A DNA stretch of 64,000 bases from Pseudomonadota bacterium (GTDB taxonomy: Bacteria > Desulfobacterota > Desulfobulbia > Desulfobulbales > SURF-16). Below the pieces are notes generated by a model that was not told the DNA's origin, searched no databases, and was given only the letters and a program-made list of their open reading frames with translations. Position numbers and translations under genes: made by a program. The stretch spans positions 29,238 to 93,237 of the forward strand of contig JAHIVT010000031.1 of assembly GCA_018816555.1 (NCBI GenBank), given 5' to 3'. Below are positions 43,001 to 52,347 of the stretch, one piece after another; within the stretch, counting starts at the first letter, position 1; every line of letters starts with the position of its first letter.

Positions 43001-45218
43001 CCAAAGGGGTGATGCCTCGCCCCCGTTCCCGCTCGATCGCCTCTGTATGGAGGGTGAGGCGCTCTTCTTTCGGCCACTCTTCCAGCTCGAGAGGAAGCTT
43101 GCGTTGCCAGTTCGGGTACTCATCAACGGTTCCCGGCAGATTGACCTGCGCGATCTGCCCGAAGACATCCTCCAGCTGAAAGAGGAAGAGCTTGGATCTG
43201 GTGCGGGCGAGAAAGGTATGCACGGCCAGGGCGAGCTCAGGCAACATTTCAGGATACCCTGCCGGGTCGAGACCCGCTTCCTCCGGCAGGAGCCCGTTGC
43301 GCTCGAGCAGCAGCAGCAGACGTGCCCGGTCCTCGGCCCGGCCGATGATTTGGCTATTGCGCAGGGCTGGGGTTGGAAAGAGATCGAGTTCGGTACGCAG
43401 TTCCAGATCGTGGCCCTGCCAATAGCCGGCGAAGGTGGGAAGATCGTGGGTGGTGGCTGCCACCAGGGCCTGGGCCGGGTAATCCGGTGGGGCCTTGAAT
43501 GCCCCTTTTTCGTCTTTTTCAAAGTAAAAGAGCCGGTAGGAGAGCACCTCCTGGGGGAGGAGCGTCTCCCGCACCTCGTCTGGTACGGTGCCGAGATCTT
43601 CTCCCACCACCAGGCAACGGTTGCGTTGACTCTCCAGTGCCAGGATGGCCGCCAGGTCCGCAAAGGGGTAGCGGACATAGGCTCCTTCGTGTGGGCTTCT
43701 GCCCGACGGCACCCAGAAAAGGCGCATGAGGCCCATCACGTGATCGAGGCGGAGTGCCCCGGCATGCCGCATGTTGTTGCGCAAGGTGGCAATAAAGGGG
43801 GCATAGGCACTCTCCCGCAGTCTCACCGGGATCAGCGGCGGCAATCCCCAATCCTGACCTTTCAGATTGAAATCGTCCGGCGGAGCCCCGATTCTCACCT
43901 CTCGGGCATAAAGATCCTGATACATCCAGGTCTCTGCCCCGGCGCCGTCCACACTCACCGGCAGGTCAGCGTACAGCCCCACATTGAGGCCCAGCTCAAA
44001 GGAACGGCGGCCTACGGCGCCAAGCTGCAAACTGGCATGCCATTGCAGATAGTGGAAAAACTCCAGCCGTTCCCGTTGCTCTTCGGCAAAGCGCAGCACG
44101 GCGGACGAAGCGGGAGATCGGAACGGTTCCGGCCAGACCGGCCAGCCCCAGACCGCAGGATCGTCCTTATGGAAGCGCTCCTGCAGGGCCTCGAAAAGTC
44201 CGTAGAGCCGGAGGGACTCCCCGCCTTTTTCCTGGAAGTCTCGAAAGGCCCGGCCGCGGTCGCTCCCCGGATTGAGATGATGGTCGCGGAAATGCCGGTA
44301 GAGAATCTCAAGGATGGCCTTCTTCGCGCTGGAGACGCCGGCATAATCAACCAGTTCCGATTCCCGCAGGCTTGCCAGACTCACCTGGAATTGCGGGTCT
44401 TGCACGGCCTCCTGGGCCTTTCTGCTTTCCCGGAAATCGGGCACGGCCTCGATGTCAAGGTAGAGATGATTGAAAAAGAGACGGCTGGACGGACTGTATG
44501 GGCTTTTGTGGGAAGGATTGTGGGAAAAGAGTGCGTTGATCGGGTTGACCCCGACCACGCCGGCGCCACGCTCGGCAAAGTATTCGAAAAGGCGACTGAG
44601 ATCGGTAAAATCGCCTATCCCCCAGTTGCGGTGTGAACGCAGCCCATAGAGCTGGAGCGCAGGTCCCCAGACCCGGCCCTCCCCTTGGAGTCCGGCCGGC
44701 ACATAGCAGGAGCGCGGGGCAACGATGACCGGCAGATCCCCGGAGAGCGGGTCGTCATGGTCGAGTTCCCGGAGAGTGAAATGGTGGTAGCCCTCAGCAA
44801 CGGCAACGGCGAGCTCGAGCTCACGCCGCTCGATGAGCGCCCCGTCTATTTCCCTGCTTTCCGTACACTTAAGCGATGCTGCAACAAATTCTCCCTGCTG
44901 CGTCCCGCCCTCTTCCTCCCGAAGCTCCCAGGCAAAGCGGCGGCTGCAGCGGGATTGCGGGATATGGATGACGAGACGCAGGGGAGATGCCGGCGTCCGG
45001 GTCACCAGAACCGGCGCCAGGAGCCGGCGCCACGGTCGGCTTTCTTCGGCTGCGAGAGCGGCCGTCAGCGTTTCTTCATTGGTCGTGTCCACGCCCATGG
45101 CGGCCAGCAGGGCGCGTTTCGTGGCCAAGGCTACCTGGTGCGGTTTGCCCCAGATATCATGGTAGCTCTGCTCGATGCCGCAAAGGGTGGAAAGTTGGTC
45201 GATCATGGCGGTGCTCAT
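40032..45218 (-). CDS. 4-alpha-glucanotransferase / maltooligosyltrehalose synthase fusion (MalQ-TreY)
   Basis: 1,728 residues. Residues 1-735 are MalQ (amylomaltase, GH77): nucleophile region LRLDHVMGLMRLFWVP, acid/base GEDLGTVP, and TTHDLPTFAGYW. Residues about 755-1728 are TreY (GH13): TYRLQFNHNF, HGYDIIDHNALNPEVG, nucleophile GLRIDHPDGLYDP, acid VEKILASHERL, GTSTHDSKRSEDVR. MalQ remodels maltodextrins; TreY turns the reducing end into a trehalosyl unit that TreZ releases. The frame is unbroken through the junction. The start overlaps the treZ stop by 4 bases (ATGA). Last gene of the cluster. Confidence 0.95.
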   Translation of the reverse strand: MSTAMIDQLSTLCGIEQSYHDIWGKPHQVALATKRALLAAMGVDTTNEETLTAALAAEESRPWRRLLAPVLVTRTPASPLRLVIHIPQSRCSRRFAWELREEEGGTQQGEFVAASLKCTESREIDGALIERRELELAVAVAEGYHHFTLRELDHDDPLSGDLPVIVAPRSCYVPAGLQGEGRVWGPALQLYGLRSHRNWGIGDFTDLSRLFEYFAERGAGVVGVNPINALFSHNPSHKSPYSPSSRLFFNHLYLDIEAVPDFRESRKAQEAVQDPQFQVSLASLRESELVDYAGVSSAKKAILEILYRHFRDHHLNPGSDRGRAFRDFQEKGGESLRLYGLFEALQERFHKDDPAVWGWPVWPEPFRSPASSAVLRFAEEQRERLEFFHYLQWHASLQLGAVGRRSFELGLNVGLYADLPVSVDGAGAETWMYQDLYAREVRIGAPPDDFNLKGQDWGLPPLIPVRLRESAYAPFIATLRNNMRHAGALRLDHVMGLMRLFWVPSGRSPHEGAYVRYPFADLAAILALESQRNRCLVVGEDLGTVPDEVRETLLPQEVLSYRLFYFEKDEKGAFKAPPDYPAQALVAATTHDLPTFAGYWQGHDLELRTELDLFPTPALRNSQIIGRAEDRARLLLLLERNGLLPEEAGLDPAGYPEMLPELALAVHTFLARTRSKLFLFQLEDVFGQIAQVNLPGTVDEYPNWQRKLPLELEEWPKEERLTLHTEAIERERGRGITPLGRETTWTPGEAGSQIPVATYRLQFNHNFTFKMATELVSYLRGLGISHCYASPFLKARPGSLHGYDIIDHNALNPEVGDMDDFNRFTDALRAESMGLILDMVPNHIGIGSDNKWWMDVLENGESSDFADFFDIDWHPIQEALRGKVLLPILEDHYGTVLEKGLLVLQFTAENGEFSLGYHAHRFPLDPVSYALILGHEIERLEARFHSEEPIYLDFRSLVTAFGNIPGHRTTSPESRQDRRRDKEVQKRHLARLCLENVEISRFIAEKIVIFNGTPGDGQSYQLLHELIERQAFRLAYWRVASDEINYRRFFDINDLAALRMENRRVFEKTHRFVLDLIAAEKISGLRIDHPDGLYDPGQYYQWLNEAARGRTVYTKGPGYTTATAGAAGPGISTGIYVVVEKILASHERLRRSWPVHGTTGYEFAILVGGLFVDNRAEQAMTSIYTRFVGHRIDFEELLYDCKKLIVRVALSSEFTVLANELGRISQADWHTRDFTLNTIREALMEIVAYFPVYRTYVTADGVDEEDRRYVEWATMQAEKRSRAADTSIFGFIRDVLLLAGKDEKQDAYRQKILTFAMKFQQYTGPVMAKGLEDTSFYIYNRLLALNEVGGDPRRFGVSVAAFHQANQERAEQWPCSMLGTSTHDSKRSEDVRVRIAVLSEIPKLWRQRVQRWGMLNRTRKSRIGTEKAPSKNDEYALYQILLGAWPLEDLDGAQCENFAERIRQYAIKAVREAKVHSNWININEEYEKAITGFVGSILAGGENNRFLADFLPFQRQVARFGLLSSLSQLLLKLTAPGVPDIYQGDELWRFDLVDPDNRRPVDYASRRGLLGEMAERFPAEGGNRLEEAIRLLAKLEDGRAKFFVIRQTLAFRNPRQALFREGRYVPLAAAGERAEQVVAFARVGGDEACLVVVPRLVVSLLGFPSEALPVGEVWGETVIALPWSMSTKQFRNVFTGEQIGARQGPAGPEIPVRSLLANFPVALLDMEA

Positions 45219-47083
45219 GAGATACTCCCTGCATCGGGCTCAAGGAACCACGCCGCCGACCAGGGGGGGATGCTGCCGTGGCGCAGCCTGCCGGCAAGGC
45301 CGGGCTCGCTTTCGTAGAAAACCGTACCCCGCACCTCGGGAATGGCCGAGAGGATTTTTCCATCGGCATTGGCCACCAGGCGGAGCATGGAACCGTCCCC
45401 CAACCGCCATTCGACCAGCAGCGCCCGCTGGCCGATCAGATAATAGCGGGAGCCATGGCCTGGCATACCAACAAGCCGGGGAACGACAAATCGCTGCCGG
45501 AGACGAAGCAGGCCCTGATAAAAGCTCCGCCAGGCAAGCCCCTGTTCCGAGTCCCCTTCCTCCCAGCGAATCTTGGCGCGCAAATAGGTATCGGCCGCCA
45601 TCGGATCGGGGATACGGGCACGGGCGTCTGCATGGCGAAAGGCCGAAAATCTGGCGAATTCTCTACGCCGGCCTTCAGTCACCGCCTCCTGGAGATCGGG
45701 TCCAAAGGCGCAGAAGAAGGGAAACGGCGTGCGCGTCCCGAGTTCCTCGCCCATGAAAAGCAGCGGCGGAGACGGGGCGAGCAGCGCGACGGCGGTCAGG
45801 ACCCGAAGGCTCTTTTCCTCGGCAAGCACGGTGAGCCGCTCGCCAAAGGCCCTGTTGCCGATCTGATCGTGATTCTGCAGAAAGGAGACAAAGGCGGTGG
45901 CGGGAAGACCCGCACTCGGCTCCCCCCGGTTTTTCCCCTCCCGGTAGACGGACGGTTCTCCCTGAAAGGCAAAACCTTCGGCCAGGCAGCGACCGAGGGC
46001 CATGGCGGGGGCCTCCTGATAATCAGCATAGTAGCCCTCCGTTTCGCCGGTGAGCAGCACATGAAAACAGTGATGGATGTCATCGTTCCATTGGGCCGCG
46101 TACCAGAGCGGACGGCCCTCCAGGCGCTCGAGATAACGGGCCTGGTTGGCATCGTTTTCAAGCACGAGATGCACCTGCCGCTCCCGGCCCGGCCCGCTCC
46201 TGACGGCTTCGGCAAGCTCGGTCAGAATATCAGGCCGTGAATCGTCGCGGATGGCGTGAACGGCATCGAGCCTGAGACCGTCCAGGCGGTATTCCTCGAG
46301 CCAGTAAAGCGCATTATGGATAAAGAAATCGCGCACCACCCGGCTCTGCGGACCGTCATAGTTGATGGCGGCCCCCCACGGGGTATGGTGGCGTTCCGTG
46401 AAAAAGGGCGCGCTATAGAGATGGAGGTAGTTCCCTTCAGGGCCGAAGTGATTGTAAACCACGTCGAGAAAGACCATGAGGTGCCGGGCATGGGCCGCCG
46501 CCACCAGCCGTTTGAGGTCCTCCGGCCGGCCATAGCTGCGGTCCGGGGCAAAGGGCAGGACCCCATCGTAGCCCCAGTTGCAGGCCCCGGGAAAAGCGGC
46601 CACCGGCATAAGCTCGATGGCGGTCACTCCGAGTTCGGCAAGATAATCGAGCCGCTCCTCCACCGCTTTGAAGGTGCCCTCCGGTGTGAAGGCCCCCACA
46701 TGCAGCTCATAGAGAACCGTCTCTTCCCAGGGTCTTCCCAGCCAGCCGTCGTCCGGCCAGGAAAAGGCCGCCGGGTCGACCACCTCGCTCGGACCATGGA
46801 CGTCTTCGGCCTGGCAGCGGGAGGCAGGATCGGGAACGCGGATCTCGCCGTTGATCATGAACCGGTAGCGGCTGCCTGGTCCGGCTTCGGGGAGGTGGTG
46901 TCGATACCAGCCGTTTTCCGCGGCAGGCATGGGAATTACCGGCCCGCTCTCCTGGTCGCCTTCAAGACAGAGCTCCACCCGCTCGGCGGTGGGTGCCCAG
47001 AGTTGAAACAGGACGCCGCCCTGGGGGGCCATCTCGGCGCCGAAGGGCATGGCATGACGGTAGTGGAGCTTGTTTTCAGCCAT
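45215..47083 (-). CDS. treZ: Malto-oligosyltrehalose trehalohydrolase
   Basis: 622 residues from the ATG at 47083; the frame extends to 47161 but only inside glgB. GH13 enzyme with N-terminal CBM48-like domain ([17 protein letters not shown]), then [14 protein letters not shown], nucleophile region [12 protein letters not shown], acid [14 protein letters not shown] and [14 protein letters not shown]. Releases trehalose from the product of TreY, which follows immediately. Overlaps glgB by 8 bases and malQ-treY by 4. Confidence 0.95.
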   Translation of the reverse strand: MAENKLHYRHAMPFGAEMAPQGGVLFQLWAPTAERVELCLEGDQESGPVIPMPAAENGWYRHHLPEAGPGSRYRFMINGEIRVPDPASRCQAEDVHGPSEVVDPAAFSWPDDGWLGRPWEETVLYELHVGAFTPEGTFKAVEERLDYLAELGVTAIELMPVAAFPGACNWGYDGVLPFAPDRSYGRPEDLKRLVAAAHARHLMVFLDVVYNHFGPEGNYLHLYSAPFFTERHHTPWGAAINYDGPQSRVVRDFFIHNALYWLEEYRLDGLRLDAVHAIRDDSRPDILTELAEAVRSGPGRERQVHLVLENDANQARYLERLEGRPLWYAAQWNDDIHHCFHVLLTGETEGYYADYQEAPAMALGRCLAEGFAFQGEPSVYREGKNRGEPSAGLPATAFVSFLQNHDQIGNRAFGERLTVLAEEKSLRVLTAVALLAPSPPLLFMGEELGTRTPFPFFCAFGPDLQEAVTEGRRREFARFSAFRHADARARIPDPMAADTYLRAKIRWEEGDSEQGLAWRSFYQGLLRLRQRFVVPRLVGMPGHGSRYYLIGQRALLVEWRLGDGSMLRLVANADGKILSAIPEVRGTVFYESEPGLAGRLRHGSIPPWSAAWFLEPDAGSIS

Positions 47084-48989
47084 TTTTTCGCACCTTGAAG
47101 ACGATGATGGCCAGCGGCGGCAGGGTGAGATTAAGGGAATGGTAATGGCCGTGGGCGGCAACCGGCGTTGCCCGCACCTCGCCGCAATTGCCCATGCCGC
47201 TGCCCCCGTAAAGAGGCGCGTCGCTGTTCAAAATCTCCTCCCAGATGCCGCCCCGGGAGACCCCGATCCGGTAGTTATGCCGCGGCACCGGGGTAAAATT
47301 GGTGACGCAGACAAGCTCCTCGCCTTCCTGCCGGGAGCGGCGCAGATAGGCGAGAACCGATTGCTGGTGGTCCTGGCAATCGATCCAGGCAAAGCCCTCC
47401 TGCTCGAAATCGATGGCGTGCAGGGCCGGTTCCCCGCGCAAAACCGTGTTCAGGTCCCGGACCCAGCGCTGCAGTCCCTTGTGGGCTGGGTCGTTCAGCA
47501 GATGCCAGTCAAGGCCTTTGTCGTGGTTCCATTCCGCCCGTTGACCGAATTCGCTGCCCATGAAAAGCAGCTTCTTACCCGGATGGGTATACATGAAGCC
47601 ATAGAGGAGCCGAAGATTGGCAAATTTCTGCCAGTCGTCGCCGGGCATTTTGCCGAGCATGGACCCCTTGCCGTGCACCACCTCGTCATGGGAGTACGGC
47701 AGGACAAAATTTTCCTGAAAGGCGTAAAGCAGACTGAAGGTGATGTTGTGGTGGTGGTATTTGCGAAAGAACGGATCCTGCCCCATATAGAGCAGGGTGT
47801 CGTGCATCCAGCCCATATTCCACTTGCAGCCGAAGCCGAGCCCGCCGAGATAGGTGGGCCGGGAGACCATGGGCCAGGCCGTGGATTCTTCGGCAATGGT
47901 TAAGGTGTCCGGATGTTCGCGGTAGATGAGCTCATTGAACCGTTTGATGAAATCCACCGCTTCGAGGTTTTCGCGGCCGCCGAACCGGTTGGGGATCCAC
48001 TCCCCTTCCTTGCGGGAGTAATCGAGATAGAGCATGGAGGCCACGGCGTCGACTCGCAGCCCGTCGATGTGATACATCTGGAGCCAGAAGAGGGCGTTGC
48101 TGAGGAGAAAGTTGCTCACTTCCTGCCGGCCGTAGTTGAAGACAAAGGTGCCCCATTCGCGTTGTTCGCTCTGTCTGGGATCGGCGTGCTCATAGAGATG
48201 GGTGCCGTCGAAATAGCCGAGTCCGTGGGCGTCGCGGGGGAAATGGGCCGGTACCCAGTCAAGGATGACGCCGATGCCGTTCTGATGGAGGAAATCGACG
48301 AAGTACATGAAATCCTGGGGCGTGCCGAAACGGCTGGTGGGCGCATAGTACCCGACCGTCTGGTAGCCCCAGGAGGCGTCGAGGGGGTGCTCGCACACCG
48401 GCAGCAGCTCCACGTGGGTGAAGCCCATCTCCTTGACATACTCGGCAAGTCTGGGCGCCAGTTCCCGGTAGGTAAGCCAGCGCTCTTCCTCTTCGGGCAC
48501 CCGCATCCAGGAGCCGAGATGCACCTCGTAGATGGCAAGCGGCGCGTCGAGGCGATGCCGTTTGCCGCGGCTTGCCATCCACTTGCCATCCTGCCATTGG
48601 TAGTCGGATATATCCCAGACCATGGAGGCGGTGGCCGGCCGGATCTCGCAGGCGAAGCCGAACGGGTCGGTCTTTTCCGCCGTGTATCCGGCGTTTCGTG
48701 AACGGATGGCGTACTTGTAGCGAGTCCCGTTTCCCACGCCCGGGACGAACACTTCCCATATACCGGAGTCACCGCGGCTTTCCAGCAGATGCGCCGACTC
48801 GTCCCAGTCGTTGAAATCAGCGATCAGCGCCACCCGCTCGGCATTGGGCGCCCATACGGCAAACCAGGTTCCCGGCTCGCCGTCCCTTGCACCGATATGG
48901 GCTCCGAGCTTTTCCCAGGCCCGGTAATGGGTTCCCTCAATCAGGAGATGCAGGTCATAATCGGTCAATCGTGTGTGGACGTTGGTCAT
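47076..48989 (-). CDS. glgB: 1,4-alpha-glucan branching enzyme
   Basis: 637 residues, the shorter form lacking the extra N-terminal module of the E. coli enzyme. CBM48 domain ([17 protein letters not shown]), YEVHLGSW, nucleophile [14 protein letters not shown], acid [10 protein letters not shown], and [15 protein letters not shown]. Introduces alpha-1,6 branches into glucan made by GlgE or GlgA. Twelve bases after the treS-mak stop. Confidence 0.96.
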   Translation of the reverse strand: MTNVHTRLTDYDLHLLIEGTHYRAWEKLGAHIGARDGEPGTWFAVWAPNAERVALIADFNDWDESAHLLESRGDSGIWEVFVPGVGNGTRYKYAIRSRNAGYTAEKTDPFGFACEIRPATASMVWDISDYQWQDGKWMASRGKRHRLDAPLAIYEVHLGSWMRVPEEEERWLTYRELAPRLAEYVKEMGFTHVELLPVCEHPLDASWGYQTVGYYAPTSRFGTPQDFMYFVDFLHQNGIGVILDWVPAHFPRDAHGLGYFDGTHLYEHADPRQSEQREWGTFVFNYGRQEVSNFLLSNALFWLQMYHIDGLRVDAVASMLYLDYSRKEGEWIPNRFGGRENLEAVDFIKRFNELIYREHPDTLTIAEESTAWPMVSRPTYLGGLGFGCKWNMGWMHDTLLYMGQDPFFRKYHHHNITFSLLYAFQENFVLPYSHDEVVHGKGSMLGKMPGDDWQKFANLRLLYGFMYTHPGKKLLFMGSEFGQRAEWNHDKGLDWHLLNDPAHKGLQRWVRDLNTVLRGEPALHAIDFEQEGFAWIDCQDHQQSVLAYLRRSRQEGEELVCVTNFTPVPRHNYRIGVSRGGIWEEILNSDAPLYGGSGMGNCGEVRATPVAAHGHYHSLNLTLPPLAIIVFKVRKNG

Positions 48990-49001
48990 TTGTATTACTC
49001 C

Positions 49002-52000
49002 TTAGGGTGTGCCGTGCTGCGGATTCTCGATAAAGCCGATGATCCCGGCAAGCGGGATATGGAGCCAGTCAGGGCGGTTGTTGAATTCATACTGCAGCTC
49101 GTAAAAGGCCTTATCGAGAAGGAAGGCGTCCAGCAGGACGCTCCGGGCCGGACCGGTGGGCAGAAAGGTGCCTCCTTCGGCCGTCTTGAGGTAGGCCGTG
49201 AGAAAGGTGGCCGCGACCCAGGCCTCCCATATATGCGCCTGCTGTTCGACTGCGGCCGGTTCCACGGCGGTGTCGGCCGCGATGAGCGCCGTATGCGCCG
49301 CATAGCTGAAAGAACGTAGCATCCCGGCCACGTCCTTCAGAGGCGACTGTTTCCGTCGTCGCACGGCCAGCGACCTGATCGGCTCCCCCTCGAAATCGAT
49401 GAGCAGGAAATCGTCTTTGGTGCGCAGGACCTGGCCCAGATGATAGTCGCCGTGACAGCGGATGAGTTTGCCGTCGATGCCGCTCAACTCCGGCAGGGAC
49501 TGGAAGCGCTGCAGAAGAGTGGGGCCGGCGCCGATGACCGCGTCCGCCTGGGCCTTCAGTTCCTCGCTCAGACTGGCAGACTGATTGGCCAGCAGGTTGA
49601 GGCTCAGCTGTGCCTGGGTGGTAAAGGCGTCAGCCAGGGCGGCGAGACATTCCGGCGTGATGGGCTCGGGGGTAAAATTCCTGTTCCGCTTTTCACGGGA
49701 GAGCGCCAGGTGGAACTCGGCCGTGCGGGTGCCGAGTTGCTCGATCGCCGTCCAATAGTCGCCGCACCTCTCTTTGAGGTCGGCTGGCGGCGCCTGTTCG
49801 GCCAGCTGCAGCAGCGCTTCCGTGTCGTTCGCCCGCTGCCCGCCCAGGGAGAGGGAGAAGATCTGCCGGTCCTGCAGGAAGGCGGTTAGATGTTTCATAG
49901 TGAATGCCCAGCCATCACCTTGATTCTTTTCAAAGACCTGCAGCATGGCCACTGTGGATCTCGGACCGTCAGGCTGCTGATAGTCGATGGCACCGAGGAC
50001 CGGAGCCATATTGGCAAAGCCGGTGCTCTCGGTAAGATACCGACCGATCTCCATGTCCGGGCTCGGCCCCTCCTCGACCCGGCGGAAGCTCTTGAGAATA
50101 AAGGTGTCGTCCAGGATGATAGAGGTGTTGCTCTGTTCCACGGACAGGCGGCGCACCTCACTGCATTCCGCCTCCTGCTCTTTTTCCTTTTGAAAGGCCT
50201 CGCTCCGGTAGGCGATAAGACGGCCCTTGGCGGCAGTGGAAAAGCTCCGGCCGTCGGCCATGATGGTGAAGAGATCGCAGCAGGCGGTTCGGTCCGACAG
50301 GGCATCAAAGAGGACACCATTTTCCCTGGAGGTGGATACCCGGCAGAGGAGGCTTTCGGGGATTTCGTCCAGCAGGGTGTCGACCAGCTGCCCCTTGGCG
50401 ATCTTCAGAGGCAGCGAATAGACCTCGTTGCCCCCGTCTTCATAGGTGACCGAGACAAAGATGACAAAGAATCCCGCTCCCAGTTTTGTCCAGTCCGTGA
50501 TGTGCAGCGCCGTGATCACCCTCGCCTTTCCCCTGAACCAGCGTTGTTGGGGCAGGTAGGTGAGGAGTACATCCTGCTCAAGTTGGTAGCGGTATTCCTG
50601 GCGCATGAAATCGTCCCAGCCGCCGGCCAGATTGAGCGAGGGAAGGTTGATCTCCGCATCCCTGGCGCCACCTGGGACCCTGATGGGCTTTGCCTGCGGT
50701 TCGAGCTTGAACCACACGAAGCTGTGCGGGGCCATGGTCAGAAAATAGGGCAGATCGCCGATCATCGGGAAATCGTTGCGGCCGATAAGTTCCACAGGTA
50801 TCCAGCCGCGAAATTCGGAAAGATCGAGTTCCACCGGCTGAACAAATCGTGACAGATTGGCCACGGCCAGGATCACCTCTCCCTTATAGCGGCGGATATA
50901 GGGGAGCACCGCCCGGTTTTCCGGCACCAGAAATTCCATGGACCCCTTTCCAAACGCTTTGTACTGGCGGCGGAGCGAGATAAGGCGTTTCATGAAATGA
51001 AGGAGCGAGGAAGGATTGCGCTCCTGGGCCTCCACGTTCAACCCCTGGTAGCTGTAGACCGGGTCCATGATCACCGGCAGATAGAGCCTGCCCGGGTCGG
51101 CCTTGGAAAAACCGGCGTTGCGGTCCGCCGACCATTGCATGGGGGTCCGCACCCCGTTGCGGTCGCCGAGATAGATATTGTCTCCCATGCCGATCTCGTC
51201 TCCGTAATAGAGTACAGGGGTGCCGGGAAAGGAGAAAAGCAGACTGTTGAGCAGCTCGATTCTGCGCATGCTGTTGTTGACCAGCGGCGCCAGACGGCGG
51301 CGGATGCCGACATTGACGCGCATACGGGCATCCATGGCGTATTCCCGGTACATGTAGTCGCGCTCCTCGTCGGTCACCATCTCCAGAGTGAGCTCGTCGT
51401 GATTGCGCAGAAATAGGGCCCATTGGCAGCTCTCAGGAATGGCCGGGGTGCGCTTGAGGATCTCGGTGATGGGGTGGCGGTCTTCCTGGTGGATGGCCAT
51501 GAAGATGCGTGGCATAAGCGGAAAATGGAAGGCCATGTGGCATTCGTCACCATCGCCGAAATAGGGCCGCACGTCTTCCGGCCACTGGTTGGCCTCAGCC
51601 AGAAACATGCGATTGTCATAATGACGGTCGAGCTGACGGCGGAATTCCTTGAGCACTTCGTGCGTTTCCGGCAGATTCTCGTTGTTCGTTCCTTCCCGGA
51701 CGCAGAGATAGGGCACTGCATCGAGCCGCATGCCGTCCACCCCCATGTCGAACCAGAAGCGCATGACCCGACAGACGGCCTCCACGACCCGGGGATTGTT
51801 GAGATTGAGGTCGGGCTGGTGGGAGAAGAAGCGGTGCCAATAATAGGCCCCGGCCACCGGGTCCCAGGCCCAGTTGGAGGATTCGCTGTCGGTGAAGATG
51901 ATCCGGGTTTCGTCAAACTTCGTATCCGTGTCGCTCCACACGTAGAAGTTGCGGCGGGCCGACCCGGCTTTGGCGCGCCGCGCCGCCTGGAACCAGCCGT

Positions 52001-52334
52001 GCTGATCCGAGGTATGATTCACGACGAGTTCGATGATCACCTTCATGTCCCGCTGGTGGGCCTCCCGGACAAAGGCACGGAAGTCCCGCAAGGTGCCATA
52101 GTCGGGATGAATGCCGCGATAGTCGGCGATGTCGTAGCCATCGTCCCGCAGCGGAGACGGATAAAAGGGCAGCAGCCAGATGGCGGTTATGCCGAGATCC
52201 TGGAGATAGTCGAGCTTTTGTCTGAGTCCCCGGAAGTCGCCCATGCCATTGCCGTTGCTGTCGCAGAAGGCCTTAACATGCAGCTCATAGATGATGGCAT
52301 CCTTGTACCAGAGGCTGTCTTTTTTCTTGATCAT
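49002..52334 (-). CDS. Trehalose synthase / maltokinase fusion (TreS-Mak)
   Basis: 1,110 residues from the ATG at 52334 (AAAGGTGA upstream; the frame is open to 52553 inside glgE). Residues 1-545 are TreS (GH13): YELHVKAFCDSNGNG, nucleophile GVDGMRLDAVPYL, acid FLAEANQWPEDV, LRNHDELTLEMV. Residues about 560-1110 are a maltokinase of the Pep2 type, with kinase-like IRCHGDYHLGQVL and FLLIDFEGEPIR. It isomerises trehalose to maltose and phosphorylates it to maltose-1-phosphate for GlgE, encoded directly upstream. Natural TreS-Mak fusions are known. Confidence 0.95.
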   Translation of the reverse strand: MIKKKDSLWYKDAIIYELHVKAFCDSNGNGMGDFRGLRQKLDYLQDLGITAIWLLPFYPSPLRDDGYDIADYRGIHPDYGTLRDFRAFVREAHQRDMKVIIELVVNHTSDQHGWFQAARRAKAGSARRNFYVWSDTDTKFDETRIIFTDSESSNWAWDPVAGAYYWHRFFSHQPDLNLNNPRVVEAVCRVMRFWFDMGVDGMRLDAVPYLCVREGTNNENLPETHEVLKEFRRQLDRHYDNRMFLAEANQWPEDVRPYFGDGDECHMAFHFPLMPRIFMAIHQEDRHPITEILKRTPAIPESCQWALFLRNHDELTLEMVTDEERDYMYREYAMDARMRVNVGIRRRLAPLVNNSMRRIELLNSLLFSFPGTPVLYYGDEIGMGDNIYLGDRNGVRTPMQWSADRNAGFSKADPGRLYLPVIMDPVYSYQGLNVEAQERNPSSLLHFMKRLISLRRQYKAFGKGSMEFLVPENRAVLPYIRRYKGEVILAVANLSRFVQPVELDLSEFRGWIPVELIGRNDFPMIGDLPYFLTMAPHSFVWFKLEPQAKPIRVPGGARDAEINLPSLNLAGGWDDFMRQEYRYQLEQDVLLTYLPQQRWFRGKARVITALHITDWTKLGAGFFVIFVSVTYEDGGNEVYSLPLKIAKGQLVDTLLDEIPESLLCRVSTSRENGVLFDALSDRTACCDLFTIMADGRSFSTAAKGRLIAYRSEAFQKEKEQEAECSEVRRLSVEQSNTSIILDDTFILKSFRRVEEGPSPDMEIGRYLTESTGFANMAPVLGAIDYQQPDGPRSTVAMLQVFEKNQGDGWAFTMKHLTAFLQDRQIFSLSLGGQRANDTEALLQLAEQAPPADLKERCGDYWTAIEQLGTRTAEFHLALSREKRNRNFTPEPITPECLAALADAFTTQAQLSLNLLANQSASLSEELKAQADAVIGAGPTLLQRFQSLPELSGIDGKLIRCHGDYHLGQVLRTKDDFLLIDFEGEPIRSLAVRRRKQSPLKDVAGMLRSFSYAAHTALIAADTAVEPAAVEQQAHIWEAWVAATFLTAYLKTAEGGTFLPTGPARSVLLDAFLLDKAFYELQYEFNNRPDWLHIPLAGIIGFIENPQHGTP

Positions 52335-52347
52335 GTCAGTCACCTTT

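Noticed and set aside
41070..44636. Very long open frames opposite malQ-treY (up to 622 and 529 codons).
   Set aside because: They mirror the codon pattern of the GC-rich fusion gene, have no family signatures and no ribosome-binding sites.
47084..47161. Extended start of TreZ.
   Set aside because: The extra 26 residues lie in glgB and do not match the CBM48 start; the ATG at 47083 does.
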